This document shows, in pieces, positions 60,217 to 64,000 of a stretch of 64,000 nt of DNA. Made by a program: the position numbers and the translations under genes. Location of the stretch: the NCBI GenBank assembly GCA_030272585.1, contig BSYQ01000008.1, forward strand, positions 4,526,001 through 4,590,000. The letters are read 5' to 3'. Source of the DNA: Bryopsis sp. KO-2023 (taxonomy: Eukaryota > Chlorophyta > Ulvophyceae > Bryopsidales > Bryopsidaceae). Every line of letters starts with the position of its first letter. Within the stretch, counting starts at the first letter, position 1. The notes beneath the pieces are model-generated. The model made no database searches. It had not been told where the DNA came from and was given only the letters and a program-made list of their open reading frames with translations.

Positions 60217-60449
60217 AATCCCCTTAAAACTGGGATCGCGAAAAAGTCGTCAGCGACTGGAATTCGCGACCCCGCACAGATGACTGTGCGGGGCTATAAA
60301 TACCGCACAGGAGATCAACGCCGCACAGAGCCCTGTGCGGTGTGACCATAAAACGAGGCAATTTTCTTAAAACAAAAACACACACACATTTGCCCACAGT
60401 CCCCGAATCCCAAGCAACCCATCTGTTCATCCAAACCCACAAGGTTTAA

Positions 60450-61093
60450 TAGCCCAAACACCATCCACACAATGTACCCCGCACAGAAGTCCACAACCCC
60501 CGCCCACACAGCCACATGCCCCGCACAAACACCGCGAAGAAAAAGAAGGAAGATCTTCTTACTCTTTCACTTGCTCTTTCGAGCAGTTTTCGGGGTTTTG
60601 GGTGAAATTCATTCAAAAAAACACACACACAGTTGTGCCCACAGTCTCCGAATCCCAAGCAACTCATCCGTTCATCGAAACCCGCAAGGTTTAATAACCC
60701 ACAATATCATCAGAAAAACTATGAGAGCACGCACGTTAGTCGGAATCAAAAAAGGCCGCAGAGGGCTGTGTGCGGCGTTCCGACTCCGCACGATACGCAT
60801 TCATAACAATACCAAACAAGAAAACCCAGTCCCCGAAGCTCAAAAAAACCTTGACGTTCATCCAAATCGATCAACTTCGGCTAATCTTGACATGTCGAAC
60901 CAAAAAGCCACACAAAAAAGAACAGGAAAACAACCACCACCGCACAGAAATCTCAACAGCCACGCACAAAAACCCATACACCCCGCACAGACCTATTTTT
61001 TCGGAACGAGCGACGTTTTGGGGACGGCGAACGTTCCTCCTCGGCCACAAAACAACAGCCCCGCACACAGGCGCGTAAACCCCGCACCGCCGT
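60450..61093. other. Motif-rich 3' flank of gene H
   Basis: Contains many CCCGCACA/CCGCACA cores, two copies of a CCGAATCCCAAGCAAC block, and (CA)n runs. The plus strand is open (60,472-61,191) only because the motif happens to lack stop codons. No gene is supported on that strand. Confidence 0.5.
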
Positions 61094-63817
61094 TTACTTC
61101 TTGCGCGACGACCTGCGTTTTTTTGGTGAATCCTCCTTCGCCTTCTTGGACCTCCGCGTTTTCTCGGCCTTTTCCAGAGCCTTCTGCCTGATGGACTTCT
61201 TCCCACTATCGTACAACCGATCCCTGTCCCTCTTTTTTTTGGGCGGTTCATCCTCCCCCGCACTTGACTCGTAGTCGGGCTCGGCATCGTCGCCAATGTC
61301 CTGTGCGGGGTCCATGGGATCCTGTGCGGGGCTGTCGTGATCGTCACCAGCGCCGCACTCTGTGACCGCATCCTCGAGATCTGGTGCTGGAAGACCGTGA
61401 AGCGCTGCCTCCGCGCTCTCGGAGAAAGGGCCGCCGGAGGTACCGGAGGCACCGGAGGGACCACCGGTGTCATGACTTCCGGATACCTCTCCTAAGCCGC
61501 ACACACTAGTTTTAGCCCCGCACACACACATAGAAACCCCGCACACCAGAACATCAACAAAATGGTTACAAACACTGACTTTTTTGAACCACGCACAGAA
61601 GTCCTCCGACCCCGCACGAAACAGGAAAAAACATGTGTCGACAACCAATCAATCCCTCACCTGGATCCAGTGGAGGCGGCTGCAGTACACGGGGAATGGT
61701 GGGCTCCCTTGGCTGCTTCCCACGGGCGATCTCCTCCGGGGTCTCCTCCTCGGGTGGTGGCTGACGCACCTGCGTGCACACGAGAAATCAGTTAGCGCAC
61801 GAAGTATCATTAACCCCGCACAGAAGACCTTCAACCCCGCACAGAGACCGAAACAGCAACACCTAACCAAACACGCACAGACACAATCGAGGCCCGCACA
61901 GACAAGTTCATAAGAGGCACGCACAGAAACAACCCACCCCCGCACAGAGACATTTGAGACACGCACATCAAGTTCTGCACTCACCACGGAATCATGGAGC
62001 AGCGTCCCCGTCTCCGCGAACCTCCGCTTCATCGCCTTCACCTCGTCCACCCACGCTACCTCGGTCGTGTACCACTCGTCGTTCGGGACGAGGGTGGCGC
62101 GCAGGTGGACGGTGTCCTGTATTTTCTCGGTGCGGGTGGCGTTTTCAGTCTCGAGGGCGTCGATTCGCTTTTTATGCTGCTTGATGTTGCGCCTGCTATC
62201 CTGCACCCTACAGCCCCGCACACACCGGGGTTAGAACCGCACACACACACACGAACCCCGCACACACACAACACCCCGCACACAGATAAAACCCCCACAG
62301 CCCCGCACAAACGCGTATACACCCCGCACAGAACAGGAAAAGGGCGCTTACCTGTCGACCACTCGTTGGCAGAGCGTGCGGTACCCGATGACGAATCCCA
62401 TGCGGCCCCCAACCACGCCTTCTTGATTCTGGGCGTGGAAGAGGATTCTGAAGATCGCCGCCCCCATCATATCAATAAGGCGCGGGCGAGTGGTTGGCGA
62501 GACCACATTTCCTCCGACCTGCCCACCACGCACACACAATGATTAACCCCGCACACACTAACATTACCCCCTCCCCAACACCCAAACACCGCACACACAC
62601 ACAACAACCCCCCGCACACACACAACAGAACCCCGCACACACGTACTGCAACCCCGCACAGCTTATAGTTCTCTGTTTTTTACTCACCGTTATCCCGTCA
62701 GGCATATTTTGCCTTGACGCGAGCATCCTCATCGGGTTGCGGAGCGTCGGAACGATTTCCTGAGCCCAGTATTGGTTGATCAGCTGTTATACAAACACAC
62801 ATGAGGAAAAAAGTTAATTAACCAACCAGTACCCCCGCACGAAGGTCGTGGAGCCCCGCACAGACGTTACTTAGCAAAACATTTGAGGAAGGGGTGCATA
62901 TAATTTTGTGCACCGCACCTGACCTTGAGGACCCCGCACAGGACTTGCCTTACCTTGTTTAGCCACCCAAACTCTTTTTCGTTCTTGTAGCGGCGCCTGG
63001 TTTTCCCGTCCTTCACCACCTTCACTATGAGCCTCGTGTCGAGTCTGCCCGTGATGCTCTCTGCCTGGGTACTCTTGATAGATGGCAAACGAGCAGGCGT
63101 GGGAGTCGCCATAGCGACGAGCATCTCCTTCGCCGCCTCGACGACAGCCTGTACACCGCACAAAGGCGTTACCACCCCGCACCACAATGTTTCAACCACG
63201 CACAGAGACACAAAAAACATAAAACACGCAACACCGCACAGAAGCACAACAGCACCGCAGATGAGAACATCCACCCCGCACACTCACCATATCGATGGGC
63301 TCTACCACTGCATAGCCAATGGATTCCACCACGTGCAGGTAGCTCTCCATATTTTGGATGGTGGAAACGAGGGCTTCGTCGATGACATTGAATATGGGCT
63401 TGTTTATCGTCTTCGTCGACCAGAAGTGTATTTTTCTGCCTGTGAAAGTCTGAAAAAAAAGACAACATAGAATTTAGAGACAACCCCGCACACGGTCCCT
63501 GTGGCCCCGCACAAATCGAGAAGGAATTCCTCATACCCCCGCACAACAATCCGTGAAGCCCGCACGGAGATATGGACACCCCGCACAAAAACCCTGTACC
63601 CCGCACAGCGTAAAACGTTTACCACACAGATCACAAGTTGTTAAACCGAGCCGCCTTTGCGAATAACAGTCGTCTTCGTGGAACCAGATTTTTTCCTCAC
63701 CGCAATAAGAGCCGACGCCGTAAAAGGCCTCAGTTCGCCGTACTCCTCGAGGATCTCGCGCTCCCTGCCCTCGTTGTCGCCAGTCATTTTGTTAAGCACT
63801 TCCTCAAGTGCTCCGAT
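61094..63817 (-). CDS. Gene H: nuclear-type protein with motif-filled introns (>=488 aa, 5' end off the window)
   Basis: Eight exons join in phase: 63817-63701, 63449-63288, 63148-62954, 62783-62688, 62518-62352, 62207-61985, 61769-61661, 61491-61094. Another exon may lie near 63,900-63,960. The central part has RLDTRLIVKVVKDGKTRRRY, LINQYWAQEIVPTLRN and MMGAAIFRILFHAQNQEGVV. A short coil follows (IKQHKKRIDALETENATRTE), then a Pro/Glu linker. A Gly/Ser/Asp region leads to a very basic tail (EPPKKKRDRDRLYDSGKKS; AEKTRRSKKAKEDSPKKRRS) typical of nuclear proteins. No transposase DDE/D motif or known domain is recognised. The coding part is GC-richer than the other genes here. It could be a protein carried by the CACTA-like element, including a DNA-binding accessory protein of the TNPA kind, or a host gene. 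Confidence 0.6.
61491..63640. repeat. ~21-bp-period degenerate array, core CCCCGCACA (sense strand TGTGCGGGG), filling gene-H introns
   Basis: In the intron between 61,769 and 61,985 core starts are at about 61814, 61835, 61871, 61892, 61917, 61937 and 61959. Between 62,518 and 62,688 they are at 62525, 62547, 62587, 62610, 62631 and 62652. Between 63,449 and 63,701 they are at 63484, 63505, 63537, 63557, 63579 and 63599. Steps are 20-25 bp, or about twice that where one copy has decayed. The core is well kept while the 10-13 bp between cores varies freely, unlike an ordinary minisatellite. The same strand orientation is kept in all introns examined. Confidence 0.85.
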
Positions 63818-64000
63818 CTCGTTAAGGGTAAGCACAAGAAAGAAAACAATCATTTTTGCAAAACGATAGAAAGGTAGACCGCACACACCGAGTTCACCAG
63901 GGTTCTCGAGCTCGATTGCCCCGCATGAAGCGCCAGGGGTGGGTTACATTATTTATAAACTAATTAGTGTGACTTGCGTAATGTGGACTGCTTTAGTTTC
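63818..64000. other. Right edge, probable further exon of gene H
   Basis: On the minus strand, TPGASCGAIELENP is open at about 63,900-63,945 before a GTGAAC donor-like site. It may be the next upstream exon of gene H. The window ends before this can be tested. Confidence 0.3.

Larger units (their letters stand above)
60071..64000. mobile_element. CACTA-like element, one terminus in view (copy 2), continuing past the right edge
   Basis: It begins CACTATGGGAAAACCC at 60,071, inside exon 1 of the fourth coiled-coil paralogue. Its first 380 bp match copy 1 at 1690-2063. The adjoining 3.5 kb is dense in the CCCCGCACA core, and a block at about 60,398-60,470 is repeated at 60,638-60,710. Subterminal arrays of short motifs are a known hallmark of En/Spm-type elements, where they bind the transposase. 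How far the element extends, and whether the gene at 61-64 kb belongs to it, is inference. The second terminus is not in the window. Confidence 0.5.

Noticed and set aside
60472-61191. 239-codon plus-strand ORF as a gene
   Set aside because: It overlaps gene H antisense and consists largely of the repeated motif, which happens to lack stop codons; no domain or splice support.
61491-63640. CRISPR array
   Set aside because: Cores are only 9 bp, spacing about 21 bp, embedded in spliced introns of a eukaryotic gene, with no cas genes.

Overview
The window is nuclear DNA from an intron-rich photosynthetic eukaryote. Coding information lies in short exons with GT/AG borders and reading phases that agree across junctions. 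Introns run from about 60 to 900 bp and are full of T, G, C and A homopolymers. The best-recognised gene is a plastid psbA-translation factor of the HCF173 type, which implies a green-type plastid. A green alga or an alga with a green secondary plastid (for example a chlorarachniophyte) would fit, but I cannot name the organism. Exon coordinates below were joined by hand from splice sites and phase; no transcript was available.

Layout. 1-1,010: exon pieces of a minus-strand gene that runs off the left edge. 1,690-2,063: one end of a CACTA-like DNA transposon. 2,100-10,900: mostly intergenic, with relics and one possible minus-strand gene (6.3-6.8 kb). 11,129-11,858: small plus-strand gene. 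12,739-17,909: HCF173-like gene (minus, 11 exons). 18,187-19,420: a 5'-truncated LINE with a 13-bp target-site duplication. 20,338-39,050: three direct copies of a coiled-coil gene unit (A and B nearly identical, C older and longer), all minus. 39,804-42,980: secreted Cys-rich PAN-like gene (minus). 43,583-43,836: a complete foldback MITE. 44,768-50,105: coiled-coil gene with 15 small exons (minus). 51,347-53,972: unrecognised two-module protein (plus). 54,994-58,588: TFIIS N-terminal-domain protein (plus). 59,427-60,070: inverted fragment of a fourth coiled-coil paralogue, cut seven codons after its ATG by a CACTA-like terminus at 60,071. 60,071-64,000: interior of that element or region, with a minus-strand nuclear-type gene. 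All of that gene's introns are built of a degenerate array of roughly 21-bp period with core CCCCGCACA.

The main novelty is this array. It recurs in the subterminal parts of both CACTA-like ends, in every gene-H intron examined (not measured in the shortest), and as two copies exactly 21 nt apart inside a coding exon. It resembles the subterminal transposase-binding repeats of En/Spm elements that have spread through, or seeded, the introns of a carried gene. The second point of interest is the tandem coiled-coil family, where copies A and B look like internal-deletion derivatives of the copy C architecture.
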